Assembly: GCF_012641335.1 (NCBI RefSeq)
Contig: NZ_JABAID010000002.1
Coordinates: 186,001-250,000, forward strand
Source of the DNA: Novosphingobium sp. ERN07
GTDB lineage: Bacteria; Pseudomonadota; Alphaproteobacteria; Sphingomonadales; Sphingomonadaceae
Direction of reading: 5' to 3'
DNA: 64,000 nt
Shown: positions 47,431 to 62,400 of the stretch, piece by piece
Numbering within the stretch: position 1 is the first letter of the stretch
How the letters are laid out: every line of letters starts with the position of its first letter
The notes under the pieces: generated by a model
The model's database searches: none
Told to the model about the DNA's origin: nothing
The model's input: only the letters and a program-made list of their open reading frames with translations
Made by a program: the position numbers and the translations under genes

Positions 47431-50400
47431 CCCCGGCCCCGCCAACCAGACGATCGATGCCGTCCATGCCGAAAAGCGTATCGTTGCCGTCACCACCGGT
47501 CAGGCTGTTGTCCAGCTCGTTGCCGGTGCCAGTGAAATCGGCTGCGCCACCCGCAGTCAGATTTTCGACATTCGCGCCGAGCGTGTAGCTGGAAAGCGTC
47601 ACCCGAACCGAGTCCGTGCCTTCGCCACTGGCTTCGATCACCTCGTCGCCCACATTGTCGACGAAGTAGCGGTCGTTGCCCTGACCGCCGGTCATCGTAT
47701 CGGCACCCGCATCGCCATCTAGGCCATCGTTTCCGGTGCCGCCAAACAGAACGTCGCTGCCGGCCCGGCCGAAGAGGTTATCGGCACCATCGCCACCATA
47801 GAGCGTGTCGTTGCCATTGCCGCCATCAAGGCGATCATTGCCATCATCGCCAAACAGGGTGTCGTTGTTGTTGCCCCCTTCAATCGTGTCGTTCTGGTCG
47901 CCACCGTGCAGTTCATCGTCGCCATCATGACCAAAGATGCGGTCGTTCCCGGCACCGCCGAAGACCACATCGATCCCGTTGCTGCCGTTGATGATGTTGT
48001 TCGATGCGTTGCCGGTGCCAACAAGACCGCCAGTGCGCAGCGTGAGGTTTTCCAGATCCGCTGCCAGCGTATAACTGACAAAGGATTCCACGGTATCAAC
48101 GCCGCTGCCACCGGTTTCGTCCACCACATCGCCAAGGCTATCGACAACATAGATATCGTTGCCGTGGCCGCCGAGCAGGGTATCGGCACCGGCACCACCA
48201 TCAAGGCGGTTTCCAGCGTTGTTGCCGACCAGGACGTTCGCCAGTTCATTACCGGTCAGGTGTACGTTCGCCGCACCGGCTACCGCCTGAACCCGTTCGA
48301 TTTCCATCCCGGCACCAATCGTCCAGTCCATCCCGGCGATGACAGTATCGTTTCCTTCGCCGGCAAGTTCGACAACCGTATCTTCCGGGCGGTCGAGATA
48401 GTAAACGTCGTCCCCGCCCTTGCCCCGCAGGGTATCGGCACCATAACCGCCGTCGAGCGTATCGTTGCCAGCGCCACCATCGATCATGTTGGCCTTGGCA
48501 TTGCCCGTGCCAACGAAATTGCCAGCACCGATGAACACCAGATTTTCGGTTGCACCCGGCAGGACATAGGTGTTCAGCGTGGTGCGGACCGTATCGGCAT
48601 CACCACCGCTGTCACCAATCAGATCGCCCACGTTGTCGACGACGAAAGTATCGTTGCCGTTGCCGCCATAGAGCCTGTCTGCGCCAAGCCCGCCATCGAG
48701 CACATTGCCGAAGCTGTTGCCGTAGATCGCGTTGTCCAGATCGTTGCCGGTTGCCTCGATGGCCGCAGCGGCACCTTCGACCAAGTAGAGGTTTTCGACA
48801 TTGGCCGACAAGGCATAGCTGACGGTGGCATAGACCGAATCCGTTCCCTGCGCTGTCTGTTCGACCACGACATCGCCGGCATCGTCAACGAAGTAGCGAT
48901 CATTTCCGGCAAGGCCGACAAGACGGTCTGCGCCTTGGCCTCCATCCAGCGTATCGTTCTGATTGCCGCCGGTGATCTCGTTGGCAAGAGCATTGCCCGT
49001 GCCGGTGAAGTTGCCGAAATCGCGCGTATAAACAAGGTTTTCGACGTGCGGCGTTGTCATCAGCGAGAAGCTGCTGATTTCCGATTCGATGGTATCGATG
49101 CCCGCGTCGGCATTTTCGATCACGACATCGTTCACATTGCCGACACGATAGCGATCATCGCCGGCACCGCCGTCCATCGTGTCGATGCCATCGCCGCCAT
49201 CAAGCAGATCATCGTCGGCACCGCCATAGAGGCTGTCGTTGCCGCCATCGCCATAGAGCGTGTCATCGCCCTCGTTGCCATAGAGGGTATCGTTGCCACC
49301 AAAGCCACGCGCCACATCAGGCCCGATGCTGCCGTTGTAGGTATCGGCATAGTTGCCGCCGTCGAAAATATCGCCGGTGGTATCGGGGCTGAGCACGAAA
49401 AGCTGATCAGAGAACTGAATGGCTTCCACACCGACCAGATGATCCTCGCCAAAATCGCCGTTTTCGGGGAAGTTATCGACGACGATGTAGCCACCCGAAC
49501 CATCATAGGTGACCGTGAACTGCGAGCGCGGACCATTGATGTAGAAGATATCGTTGCCATCACCGCCTTCGACGGTCTGGTTGCCCGCGCCGCCGGTGAT
49601 CGCATCATCGCCAGCCCCGGCATCCACCACATCGGCACCGCTGCCGGTGCGGATCACATCGTTGCCGCTGCCGCCAAAAATCGTGTCAACGCCATTGCTG
49701 CCGTTGATCTCGTCATTGTCGTCACCGCCATCAAGCGTGCCGGAGCCGTTGATCAGATCCTGTCCCGCACCGCCATAAAGGCTGCCATTGCCTGACAGCG
49801 TATCGTTGCCGGCATCACCATACAGGTTGCCGTTGCCGGTGATCGCATCGTTGCCAATGCCGCCCTGCAGGGTGTTGGTGCCTTCGTTGTCGACGATGAC
49901 ATCATCGCCATCACCGCCGGAAATCGAATCATTGCCATGTTCGCCGCGCAAATCGTCGTTGCCGCTACCGCCGAACAGGGCGTCATCGTTGTTGCCGCCA
50001 CGGATCAGGTCGTTGTCATCACCGCCATAAAGGATATCCGCGCCGAAGCCGCCGAACATCTCGTCCATGCCTGCTGAACCGGAGATGGTATCATCGCCAT
50101 CCTCCCCAAAGAGCTGGTCGTCGCCCGCACCGCCATCAACGGTATCGTTGCCGGTGCCAGCAAAGACCACGTCGTTGCCTTCGCCCGACTGAACGTCGTC
50201 ATTGCCTTCGAAGCTATCGATCCGGTCATTGCCCGTGCCGGTATCGATGGTGTCGTTACCGGTGCCGGTTTCAAGGATATCATCGCCCGCCGTTACGCGC
50301 GTTTCGAAAGGTGTGCTGACCAGCAGCGTTTCATCGACTAGCGAAGCCGAAAGATCGGTGGCACGACCGACGTTGAGCGTGCCGAAGGTCAGCGTAGTTG

Positions 50401-53400
50401 CGCCGAAGACATATTCTTCGATGCCTTGCACCAGATCGTCGCCGCCATTGCCGCGGTTATCGACGATGCGGATGCCCCCGATGTCCTGTGCGACCGTGAA
50501 GGTGCTGCGTACGGCCGCGTAGGTAACGCGATCAACATCTTCAGGCAGGCCGGAATCGAGGATGCGATCATCGCCATCGCCGGTAATGTAGCTATCGCTG
50601 CCAAGCCCGCCATAAAGGTTCTGGCTGCCCGCAACACCGGTCAGCGCGTCATCACCAAGGCCGCCGTAGAGATCGCCCGTGCCGGTGACGGCATCATTGC
50701 CTTCACCGCCATCCAGCACGTTCGCGCCTGACGTATCCGAAAGGATATCGTCACCGATACCGCCATCAAGCGTATCGTCTCCGAAACCGCCGAACAGCGT
50801 ATCGTTACCGGACAGGCCAAGCAGGTAGTCATCTTCACTACCGCCATCGAGCAGATCGTTGCCATCGCCGCCCAGCAGCAGATCGTTCTGGCTGCCACCA
50901 TAGAGACTGTCGTCTTCAGTGCCGCCGTAGAGATTGTCTTCGCCCTGCCCGCCGTAAAGCGTATCGGTTCCGGCACCACCGGTGATTTCATCGTCACCGT
51001 CATTGCCGCTGAGCACATCGGCCCCGGCGTCACCGTGGATCGAATCCGCCTCGGTTCCGCCATTGATGGTGTCGTTGCCGTCACCGCCATAGAGGGTATC
51101 ACTGCCGGCAAGGCCTTCGATCAGATCGTTGCCACCATTACCGCGAACGAAATCGTCACCCGAACCAAGATTGATCAGCGGCGGATTGGGCGCGCTGTGA
51201 TCGTTGATCACGTCGTCACCTTCGGTGCCGTTCACTTCTACCCCATAGTTGGGTGACGTGACGTAATCGGCATCGAGGAAGCGGACATCGTAAATGCCGT
51301 AGAGCGTGTCTACGCCATCAGGTGAACCGGGACGATTGTCCGTGACGATGGTTTTTCCGTCGATCGTGACGATCGTGTAGTCGTTGCGGTTCCCGTAATA
51401 GTAAACGACGTCGGGGTTTTCCTCGGTCTGGCCGCCGCCGTAGATCTTGTCGTCTCCGCCGCCGCCATAGAAGGTATCGCCGCCAAGTCCTCCGTAGAGA
51501 CGGTCATGGCCCTGACCGCCATAAAGCGTGTCGTTGCCATCGTCACCGCTGAGGTTGTCGGTGCCGTAGCCGCCATAAAGGGTGTCGTTGCCGGCGTTGC
51601 CGTGGAAGGTGCCATCGCCATCGTTGTAGATCCACGGAGCAATCAGGTCATCGCCATCGCCGCCTTCGGCCAGCGTGGTGCCTTCGGCAATGATGCTGTC
51701 GTTGCCGTCGCCACCATAGATTTCGAAGCCGCCCTGCAACTGGTCGTTGCCATCGTCACCGAAGACGCGACCGTAACCCCGGATGGTGTCGTTATCGGTG
51801 CCGCCGTAGAGGTCTCCGTTGCCGCTCAGGCTGTCATTGCCGGAGCCGCCATAGAGCACGCCATTGCCGGTGATATTGTCGTTGCCATCATCGCCGTAGA
51901 GGATGTTGTCACCCTCGCTGTCTACCAGAACGTCGTTGTCCGCACCGCCAGAGAGCAGATCGTCGCCTGAGCCGCCCGCGATGTAGTCGTTGCCGAGTTC
52001 GCCGTAGAGAAGGTCGCTGCCTTCGCCGCCGATGATCTGATCGAGGCCGTTGCCGCCATAGATCGCGTCGTCGCCATTTTCGCCAAGGAGGACGTCGTTG
52101 CCTTCTTCACCACGGATCGTGTCACTACCGACACCGCCGTAGACGTGATCATTGCCGGTGCCAGCGAACACGCTGTCATTGCCGTCAAGCAGCGAGATCA
52201 CATCGTCCTGCGCGGTGCCGAGCAGATCATCAAGGCCTGCGGTGCCGGTGATGGTCTGGCCTGCCTGCGCTTCGCCAATGGTCGTATCGGAGAAGGCCAG
52301 TTGCTCTACGCCCGTGAGCGTATCGGTGCTTTCCGATGTGAAGTTGGCGATGACGGTGAGAACGCCTTCGGCATTGCGCACCACGGTGTAACGATCACGG
52401 CGTTCTGCATAGGCGGCGGTATCGGTATCCGCGCCACCATCGATGGTGTCATCACTGCCATGCGCGAAAGGATCGCTGCCGTTGCCGACGGTCGCGCCGA
52501 CGCCGTAGACCACATAGTCGCCACGGATCGTGTCGTTGCCGGTGCCGCCATAGAACGTCTGGCTGCCATCGGCCGAGATCTCGTAAAGCGTGGAGCCGCG
52601 CAGGTAATCGTCCCCGGCATCGCCGTGGCCAGTGGCTCCGGCATAGACCATGACGGTATCGTCGCCATCATCGCCATGCAGTTCGCCGCTGCCCTTTACG
52701 CTGTCGTTGCCTTCATCGCCGTGGGTGAGCGCGGTGACGGACAGGATGCTGTCGTTGCCGGTGCCGCCCGATGCGAGCGCACCTGCGGCGTAGATCGTAT
52801 CATCATCAGCGCCGCCGTAGATTGTGCCTTCGGCATAGTTGTAGAAATGGCCGATACGGTCAGCCCCGGCATCGCCGTAGATCTCGCCATCGGCATAGAT
52901 CGTGTCGTTGCCATCGTTGCCGTGAATGACGTTGAGGCCATTCTCGTCATAGATTTCGTCGTTGCCGCCATCGCCAGCGATCTGATCTGCGCCCTGGCCA
53001 CCGTAGATGATATCGCCGTCTGCGCCGCCAGAAACCACGTCGGAGCCGCTGCCCGCATAGATGTGGTCGATGCCTTCATCGCCGCGCAGGTCGTCATTGC
53101 CCGAACCGCCATCCAGCACATCGTTACCAAGGCCCGCGACGATGCTGTCATTGCCATCGTCACCGAACAGACGGTCGTTTCCGGCAAAGCCGGTGATGGT
53201 ATCGTTACCCGAATCCCCGATCAGGATATCGTCGAACGGCGTGCCCAGAATAGTCATGCCGAAATTCGGATCGGTGGGATAAGGATTGGCGAGTTCGTCG
53301 TCGTTGAACACGAAGAGTTCGATACCGGTAAGCGTATCCGTGCCCAGCGGCGAACCGGGGCGCAGATCGACCACGGTGACCGTGCCATCAGCGTTGCCGG

Positions 53401-56400
53401 TGATACGGAACGTGGCGCTGAGGTATTCGAACTGGCCCGCGCCAAGATCGGTGAAGGTATAGGCACCGATATTGGCTGCGTAATAGGCCTTGTCATAGCC
53501 CGAACCGCCATAAATCTGGTCGTCGTGTTCAGCACCGGTCAGGTCATCGTCACCTGCGCCGCCAACGACGATATCCGCGCCGTAACCGCCGTTGATGGCG
53601 TCGTCGCCGCTGCCTCCGTAAAGCGTTTCGCTGCCGGAGCTGTAGTAGTAACCCGTCCAGCCCCGGATAGTGTCGTTGCCCTCACCACCATAGGCGATGG
53701 AGTAGATGGTGGCGATATCGTCGTTGCCTTCGCCACCGTCAAGTTCGCCCGTGCCCGACATGATGTCGTTCCCGGCATCGCCGAAGAGCTGGCCATCGCC
53801 GGTGATGATGTCGTTGTCGTCACCACCACGGACCACGCCATAGCCGGTGATATTGTCAGCCCCTGCACCGCCTTCGATGGTGTTTTCGCCCTGGGTATCG
53901 ACAATGCGATCCGCGCCAGCGCCGCCATAGATGGCATCGTCGCCCGCGTTGCCGAACAACTGGTCGTCGCCCTCGCCGCCGTCGATCGTGTCGTTGCCAT
54001 CGTCGCCGTTCACGATGTCGTAACCGGCACCGGTGGAGATCACATCATCCCCGCCACCGCCGTAGACCACATCGTTGCCGATCCCACGGAAGTCGGCAAT
54101 CAGGCCGGGAACTTCGTTGCCGTCGGCCTCAATGCGATCAGCCCCTTCGCCGCCATAAATGCGGTCGTTGCCCGATCCGGTTTCGATCTGGTCGTCGCCA
54201 CCTTCGCCCCGCACGATATCGTCATACTGGGTGCCGCTTATCAGGTTCGCGTCGCCATCACCGCCAAAAGTCTGGCCGCTGTTGCCGTCATTGACCTGAA
54301 AATCGATGTCGGTGAAGCGCAGGGTTTCGACGTCGGTTACATCGTCCTGCCCTTCGTTGCCGTGGTTATCGACGACCGTGTAGCCACCTGCACCGTTCTG
54401 GGTAACCGTGAAGTCTCCGCGAACGCGAGCATAGACCGCAACGTCATCATTGGCACCGCCATCAATGGTGTCATTGCCCGTGCCACCCGTGATCCGGTCT
54501 TCACCTGCACCGCCGCTGAGCGCGTTGTCGCCGGAGTAGATGCCTGCGCTGATGATATCATCGCCATCATCGCCAAAAGCGGTGTCGCCGCCATAGATGA
54601 TCGAGATCGCATCGTTGCCTGCGCCGCCGTAATAGGTCGCGTCACCCTCGTGGAAGATGTTTTGCGCGAAGCTGTCGTTGCCGTCGCCACCATAGGCCGT
54701 GGACGAACCATAGGGGACGAGCACATCGTTCCCGGCATCGCCATAGAGCACGCCCGTACCGCTGACGGAATCGTCCCCTTCGCCGCCGCGCATTTCGCCT
54801 GTACCGGTAACGCTGTCGTTGCCGCCATCGCCATAGCCGGTGCCGATAACGTTCACGCTATCGTTGCCAGAGCCACCGTAAATCTCGCCCGACCCTGCCA
54901 GCACGTCCGCCCCGGCATCGCCGTGGATCAGGTTGGTGCCTTCAAAGTCGGAAATGTCGTCGTTGTTGTTACCGCCATAGAGCGTGTCGTCATGCAGGCC
55001 GCCGCGAATAACGTCGTCTTCCTCACCACCGTAAATGGTATCGAGGCCAGAACCGCCATAGAGGTCGTCATCGCCTTCTTCGCCATAGAGCGTGTCGTTT
55101 CCGGTGTTGCCATAAAGCACATCCGGCCCGCCCGCGCCGATGACGGTATCGTTGCCGCCACCGCCATTGATCTGGTCGAAGCCCGGCCCGGCATTGATCG
55201 TGTCATCGCCCATCAGATCGTAATCGGTAACGGGGTTCGAGATATCGAAGCCGGGTTCGCTACCCGGAATGATCGCGCCGGGCTGCACATAAAGCGGCGT
55301 GCCGGGCACGCTGTCGTCCGCGCTTGATCCGTACCAAGTGTAGCCGGCGAACGTGGCCAACGGCAGTTCCTGATCATCGAAGACCAGCACTTCAACGCCT
55401 TGCAGCGTATCGGTGCCTGCTGGTGAACCGGGACGATTATCGATGACGGTGAATGTGCCATCGCCATTGTCGGTAACGGTAAAATCGGCGCGGTTGCCGA
55501 AATAGCGGGCGGAGTCATAGCCCGAACCGCCCTGAAGGCTGTCGTCGCCAGCCTCGCCATTCAGTTCATCATCGCCAGCATCGCCGGAAAGCAGATCGTT
55601 GCCTGCGCCACCGCGCATCGTATCGACGCCATCGCCGCCATAGAGCGACTGCGCGCCGTTGCCGCCACGCACATCGTCGTTGCCAGCATCGCCATAGCCA
55701 GTGCCGCCTTCGGTGGTGACCGTCACCACGTCGGCATCATCGCCACCATAGAGCGTGCCCGAACCGGAGAGAGTGTCGCGCCCGGCATCGCCGTAGTAAT
55801 CGCCAGCGCCGCTGCTCTGGATCGTGTCGTCGCCTTCGTCGCCATGCACCGTACCGCTGGCGACGGCGATGTAGTCATCTCCATCTCCACCGCTCACAGT
55901 GGATGTGCCGAAGGAATCGAGGATCGTGTCGTTTCCGTCACCGCCATAGAGGCCATCGTTGCCCTGGCCGCCCTGAAGATAGTCAGGGCCGGTGCCGCCA
56001 TAGATGCTATCGTCGCCCGAACCGGCGTAGATCGTGTCTGCCCCGCCAAGGCCGGAAATCGTATCGTTCGAGGCAGTGCCGTAAAGAACTTCGCCCTCTG
56101 ACGTACCTTCGAGCGTTACGCCCGTGCCGCCCGGTGAGTAGTTGGGATCGAAGCTGTCGAGCGTGAAATCCCCGACCGAGACATTCTGCATCCGCACCAG
56201 CGCAACAGCAGCGCTTGCGCCCGAACCATCGCGATCAAACATCAGCAGCACGTCTGCACCGTCCTGCACCAGCGCGAGATGGCCGGTAAGGAACGGATTT
56301 TCGCCCGACGTATAGCCGATGGTCTGGCTGAGGATCGAGTGCAGATAGAGTTGATCGCCACCGGGGCCGGTGGTGAAATCGGTGATGACGTCGGTCATCC

Positions 56401-59400
56401 CGCCGACACGCCAGAGAAGCTGGTAGACATCCGCTCCGGCACCACCGGTCAATTGCGATCCGGTATCGCCGTAACCAACCTGCTGGAAGGTATCGTTGCC
56501 TTCGCCGCCTTCGATAGTGTTGGCACCTTCGATATCGATCAGCGTATCGTTGCCGATGCCGCCATAAAGCGCATCAGAACCGCGCTGCCCGGCGAGGTAA
56601 TCAGCACCGTTGCCGCCAAAAAGCTGATCGTTTCCGCGGTCCCCGTAAAGACCGTCGTTGCCATCGTTGCCGTTGATGATGTCGTTGCTGGGCGTGCCAT
56701 AGAGCGAGTTGCCGCTTGCCCCATCGTTGATCGTCGCGCCCGTGCCATCGGGGCCGAACTGCGGCGTGAAGTTGGCGTATGTGAGCGTGGCCGCATCAAC
56801 ATTTTGCAGGCGCAGAACGGATTCCCAGACGGTGCCTGAAGCATCAGCGCTGTATTGCAGCACTGTGTCCAGACCATCCTGCAACAGGCGTAGATATCCG
56901 GTGACGAACGGGTTGTCCGACCCACCGAAATAAAGCGAGTTGATATAGGAAACATCGATCACATCGCCGCCAAGACCGGCAGCGAAATCAGTCACCACAT
57001 CGGCAGGACGGCCCGTCGTCCACGAAAGGACATAACTGTCGCTGCCCGTGCCGCCGGTAAGAGTATCGACCTGCGTGCCACCGCTGACGTAATAGAACGT
57101 ATCGTTGCCCTCGCCGCCATCAGCGGTGTTGGCACCGGAATTGTCATAGAAGGCATCGTTGCCGATGCCGCCGAAAAGGGCATCGTTGCCGGTGCCGCCA
57201 TCAAGCACATCGTTGCCGCCTTCCCCGCGCAGGGTGTCAAGACCGGCACCGCCATAGAGCGTATCGTTGCCGTTGCGGCCTTCGATTATGTCATTGCTGA
57301 CCGTGCCATAGAGGTTTTCGCCATTGGCCGTGCCGATGATCGTCGCGCCCGTGCCATCAGGGCCATATTGTGGGATGAAGTTATCGTAGCTGAAGCTGGC
57401 AGGCGTAGTGCCCTGAAGGCGGAGCACGCTTTGCCAATCATCCCCGATGCCATCGGCGTTGAATTGCAGCAGCGTATCGGCACCATCCTGCTGAAGACGC
57501 AGGAAGCCGCGCAGGAAGGGGTTCTCCGCGCCAAGATAAATGCCGCCGACACTGGAAATGTCGATCACGTCACCGCCGATGCCGGTGGCGAAATCGGTCA
57601 CCACATCAGCCGGATTGCCCGATGCCCAGTTCAGGCCATAGCTGTCACGCCCCAAACCGCCGGTATAGGTATCCGTGCCGCTGCCCTGCCCGACCGTGCC
57701 GAAGGTATCATTGCCATCGCCGCCATAGAAGGTGTTGTTGCCTTCGGTATCGGCAAGGTAATCGTTCCCGCCATCGCCATAGAGCGTGTCATCTCCGGCC
57801 TGGCCGAAGACGGAATCGTCCCCTTCGCCACCGTGAACCTCGTCCGTGCCATCATCGCCATAGACGATATCGTTGTTGGCATCACCGAACACGAAGTCGT
57901 TGCCACGACCGCCGTAGATGACGTCGCTTCCGGTGCCACCATCGGCAAGGTCATCGCCACCACCGGCATAGATCGTGTCGTTTCCGCCCCCGCCATAGAT
58001 CGCATCGCCGCCAGAGGTGCCGACGATGATCGTGCCGCTGGCACCATCGGTAATCTCGATCCCCGAACCATCGGGGGCATGTTGCGGCGAGAAGTTTTCG
58101 CGCGTCAGATCCTCTGGCGACACGCCTTCGAGAACGAGCACGGTCTGCCAGCTATCGCTGCCGCCATTGGTATCGACCTGCACCAGCGTGGCCGACAGGT
58201 CTTCATTCGCGACTACCCGCATGAACCCGGCGGCAAAGGGATTGTCACCACCAGGAAGGCCGATTGTCGATGCCAGAACCAGCGAGATATCCAGCACGTC
58301 GCCACCGGCCCCGGCTGCAAAGTCTGTCACCACATCGGCGGTGCGCGAAATGTTGACGTAATCGATGCGGTAGCTGTCACGTCCGGCCCCGCCCGTCAGC
58401 GTATCGACCGCTCCACCATCGTGGCTGACTTGCAGGAAGATATCGTCCCCTGCATCACCGATGAAGGTTGCACCTGCGCCGTTGACGACAAGCGTATCGT
58501 TGCCTTCGCCCCCTTCGACATGCGAACCGGATGTGCCGGAAAGGTAATCATCGCCCAGCCCGCCGTAGATCTCGTCGTTCGGACCGGCGCCGCTGTAGAT
58601 CGTATCATTGCCATCGCCGCCGGTCAGGACGTCTGCGCCATCGCCACCGTCGATGGTGTCGCCGCCCTCGCCACCCTCGATATTGTCGTTACCGCTGCCG
58701 CCATAGAGATAGTCGGCCTCTGTCCCGCCCGCGATAACGTCATCGCCGCCCTCACCATATATGCTGTCGTTGCCGGCATCGCCGTCCAACGTATCGTTGC
58801 CGAGGCCACCTGAGATGGAATCCTGACCGGCGCCGCCATATACGGTATCATCGCCAGCCAATGCGTTGACTACATCGTCGCCGCCATTGCCGCTGATCGT
58901 GTCATCGTCAGCCGTGCCGGTGAGATTGCCGGGGCCATCGCCGTCGTTGATCGTCACCCCATCGACGCCAGTGGGCGAATAGGCCTGGACGATGTTGTCG
59001 CGCACCAGCGTTGCCGGATCGAGGCTTTCGAGCCGCAGCACGGTCGTCCAGTTGTCGGCACCGCCATCGGTATCGATCTGCAGGAGCGTGTCTGCGCCAT
59101 CCGCCACGAAGCGCATGTGACCACTGCCAAACGGGTTGGTGCCGGTTGCATAGTTGCCGAGCGAGGCAATGAGATAACCAAGATCGAGCCGGTCCCCGCC
59201 AAGGCCCGCGCTGAAATCGGTGATCACGTCTGCGGTGTAGGTGGAGTTGAAATAGTACGGCCGGAACACATCGCGACCGTCACCGCCAGTGAAGCGATCG
59301 GCAACGCCGCCGCCCAGCGTCAGCCAGGTGAAGAAGTCATCGCCTTCGCCACCGTCGGCGGTGCCGCCACCGCTGCCGGTGAGGTAGAGCTCGTCTGCCC

Positions 59401-62400
59401 CCGCGCCGCCATAGAGCGCGCCGCTACCGCTCTGGATATAGTCGTTGCCGCCATCGCCGTGGAGCGCATCCCCGGCGTTGCCGCTGCCATAGATGGCATC
59501 GTTGCCTTCGCCTGCGTGAACGGTATCGTCCCCGCCGCCATCGTAGATCGTGTCGTTGCCGCCGTTGCCGTTGATGGTGTCGTTGCCACCATCGCCATAA
59601 AGCGTATCGGCACCTTCGCTGCCTTCGATGGCATCGTTGCCTTCGCCGCCGCTGATCACGCCACCGTCGCTGTCCGCGCCAAGCCCGATGGTATCGTCAC
59701 CGCCTTCGCCATAGAGCACGTCATAGCCCGCACCGCCGCCGATCTGGTCATTGCCGCTGCCCGCATAGACCGTATCGTTGCCATCGCCTGCATCGATCAC
59801 ATCGGCCGATGCGCCGGCATAAATCGTATCGTTGCCGCCGTTGCCATTGATCGTATCGGCATCGGGCGTGCCATTGATCGTATTGCCATTGTTATCATCG
59901 TTGATGGTCAGGCCGGTGCCATCGGGCGAATAGGCTGCGGTGAAGTTGTCGCGCGTCAGCGAGGCTGGGGCCACGTTCTGCAGACGCAGGATAGTGTAAA
60001 GGCTGGAGGAACCGCCTGCATCGCCGTCATAATCATACTGGACGAGCGTGTCCGCGCCATCGGCCACAAACGTGATGTGACCACCGGTGAAGGGATTGCC
60101 GCTTTCGGGCAGACCGGAAAACGGAATGGACGCAAAGTCAAGCAGATCGCCGCCTGGACCTGCTGCAAAATCTGTAATTGTGTCGACCGCATAGCTGGGC
60201 GAGACATAGGTAAAGATGTAGGTGTCACGGCCGTCGCCGCCGGTAACCGTGGTGAAACCGGCCCCAGCGCTGATGTCGCGGATCACATCGTCACCGTCAC
60301 CGCCATAGACGGTGTCGGTGCCGTAATCCGCACCGCCGTAGCTCAGATAGATGGTGTCGTTGCCGCCAGCGCCATAGACGGTATCGTCACCTCCACCGCC
60401 GTAATAGATTTCGAGCGTATCCGCCCCTTCGCCACCGCGCACCACATCGGCGCCTTCGCCGCCGCGAACGTCATCATTGCCCGCGCCGCCATCGAGATCG
60501 TCGTTGCCGACTTCGCCAAAGACGTAGTCGCCATCATCGCCACCGGTGATCGTATCCGCGCCAGTGCCACCGTAAAGCGTATCGAAGCCCGCGCCACCCT
60601 GGATATCGTCACTGCCGCCTGCGCCGTAAACGACATCACCGCCGCCGTTGCCGAGGATCGTATCGCCATCGTCGGTGCCATAGAGGTAGTTGCCTGCCTC
60701 ATCATCGTTGATGGTAATACCGGTGCCGTCGGGCGACCAGTTCTGGACGAGGTTTGCGCGAGTCAGATTCGTGGCGTCAACGCCTTCGAGACGCATCAGC
60801 GTGACCCAGCCATCCGACGTGCCAGAACCATCGCGATCATATTCGAACAGCGTGTCCGCGCCATCCTGAACGAAACGCAGATAGCCGTTGGTAAAGGGAC
60901 TTTCGCCGCTTGGCAGGCCATCGAACGGCAAGCCGCCGAAATCGATGCGATCTCCGCCTTCGCCGGCGGTAAAGTCAGTCACAACATCGGCATCAGAGCC
61001 GCTGCCGGGTGCCGCCACCTGATATGTATCGACGCCAAGACCGCCTGTCAGCGTGGCAATGCCCGGCCCGGTGCCGACCTGTGTGAAAGTATCGTCGCCA
61101 GCGCCGCCATCGACGGTATCGGTTCCGCTGGTGGAGGAACTGCTGATCGAATAGCCGCGCAGCACGATTGTGTCGTTGCCATCGCCGGCCTCAACAACAT
61201 CGTCACCACCGGCACCGCCATAGTAGATGCTGTCGAGGTAGATCGAATCGTTGCCGGCACCGCCAAAGATCGTGTCGCTGCCTTGCGTTCCACCGCCGGA
61301 GTAATCGTCGCCAATCAGCGTATCGTCGCCGTCGCCGCCGGTGATCGTATCGTCGCCAGCGCCGCCCTGAACATAGTCACCGGTCGCACCGGCATCGATC
61401 TGGTCGTTGCCGTCTTCGCCGTAGATTTCGTCATAGCCATCGCTGCCGGTAACGGTATCGCCGCCTGTTCCGCCATAGACTGTCGCGCCATCCGCGCCGG
61501 TCTGGATCGCGTCGGCCCCGCTGCCACCATAGAGGTAATCGTAGCCCGAACCGCCATCGATCTGGTCGGGACCGTTGCCGCCGAAGATATAGTCAGTACC
61601 GCCAAGCCCGGTGATGGTATCGCCAACCGCGCCGCCATAAAGCTCGTCATTGCCTTCGGTGCCGACGATCGTCAGCGATTCATCGGCAGCAGGATCGAAC
61701 CCGCCGAAGTTGTCTGCCACGAAATCGGCAACAAGGTGGTTCTGGAAACGCACCAGTTCGACGAAATCGTAGTCTGTGCCATCAGTGCCGTCATAGTCGC
61801 CCATCAGGACAACATCGTCGCCATCCTGATCAAGACGGAGATGGCCGGTGGCAAAGGGATTTGAACCATAGGAGTAGTTTGGCGGATTGCCGAAATCGTT
61901 CAGACGGAAAACGTCTCCACCTACGCCAGTCGTGAAATCGGTAACGACAACTGCGCCAGGCGCGCTGGACCAGCTAAAGCCGCGATAGTCGTAGGTATCG
62001 ACGCCTGCGCCGCCAGTATAAGTGCGCGATTGCGAGGAATAGCCGACGCCTTCGAAGGTGTCATCGCCATCGCCGCCATCGACTATGCCGGAACCAGTGG
62101 ACGTGTAAATCCGGTCGTTTCCGGCCCCGCCGTAGATATCAGCCGAACCGCCATAGACGTTGATATTGTCGTTACCATCACCGCCGATAATGGTGCCAGT
62201 GTCCGCGCCTCCTGCTGGCGGGCCAACGACAAGAGCAGCAATCGAAGCCTCGCTGCCGCCACCGCCGCTGCTTGGTGCATAATAGTTGATGGTGTCGTTG
62301 CCTTCGCCGCCATCAACCGTGGAAACGCCGTTCTCGGCAGACATACTGTCATCGCCAGCGCCACCATAGAGCGAGTTGGTGCCACCGCCGTAATCATAGA

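Noticed and set aside
52145..61864. Long plus-strand frames of about 1060 and 915 residues within the RTX gene
   Set aside because: They are shadows of the repeated GGxGxDxL codons; the peptides are repetitive low-complexity sequence rich in Ala, Ile and Val with no ribosome-binding logic.
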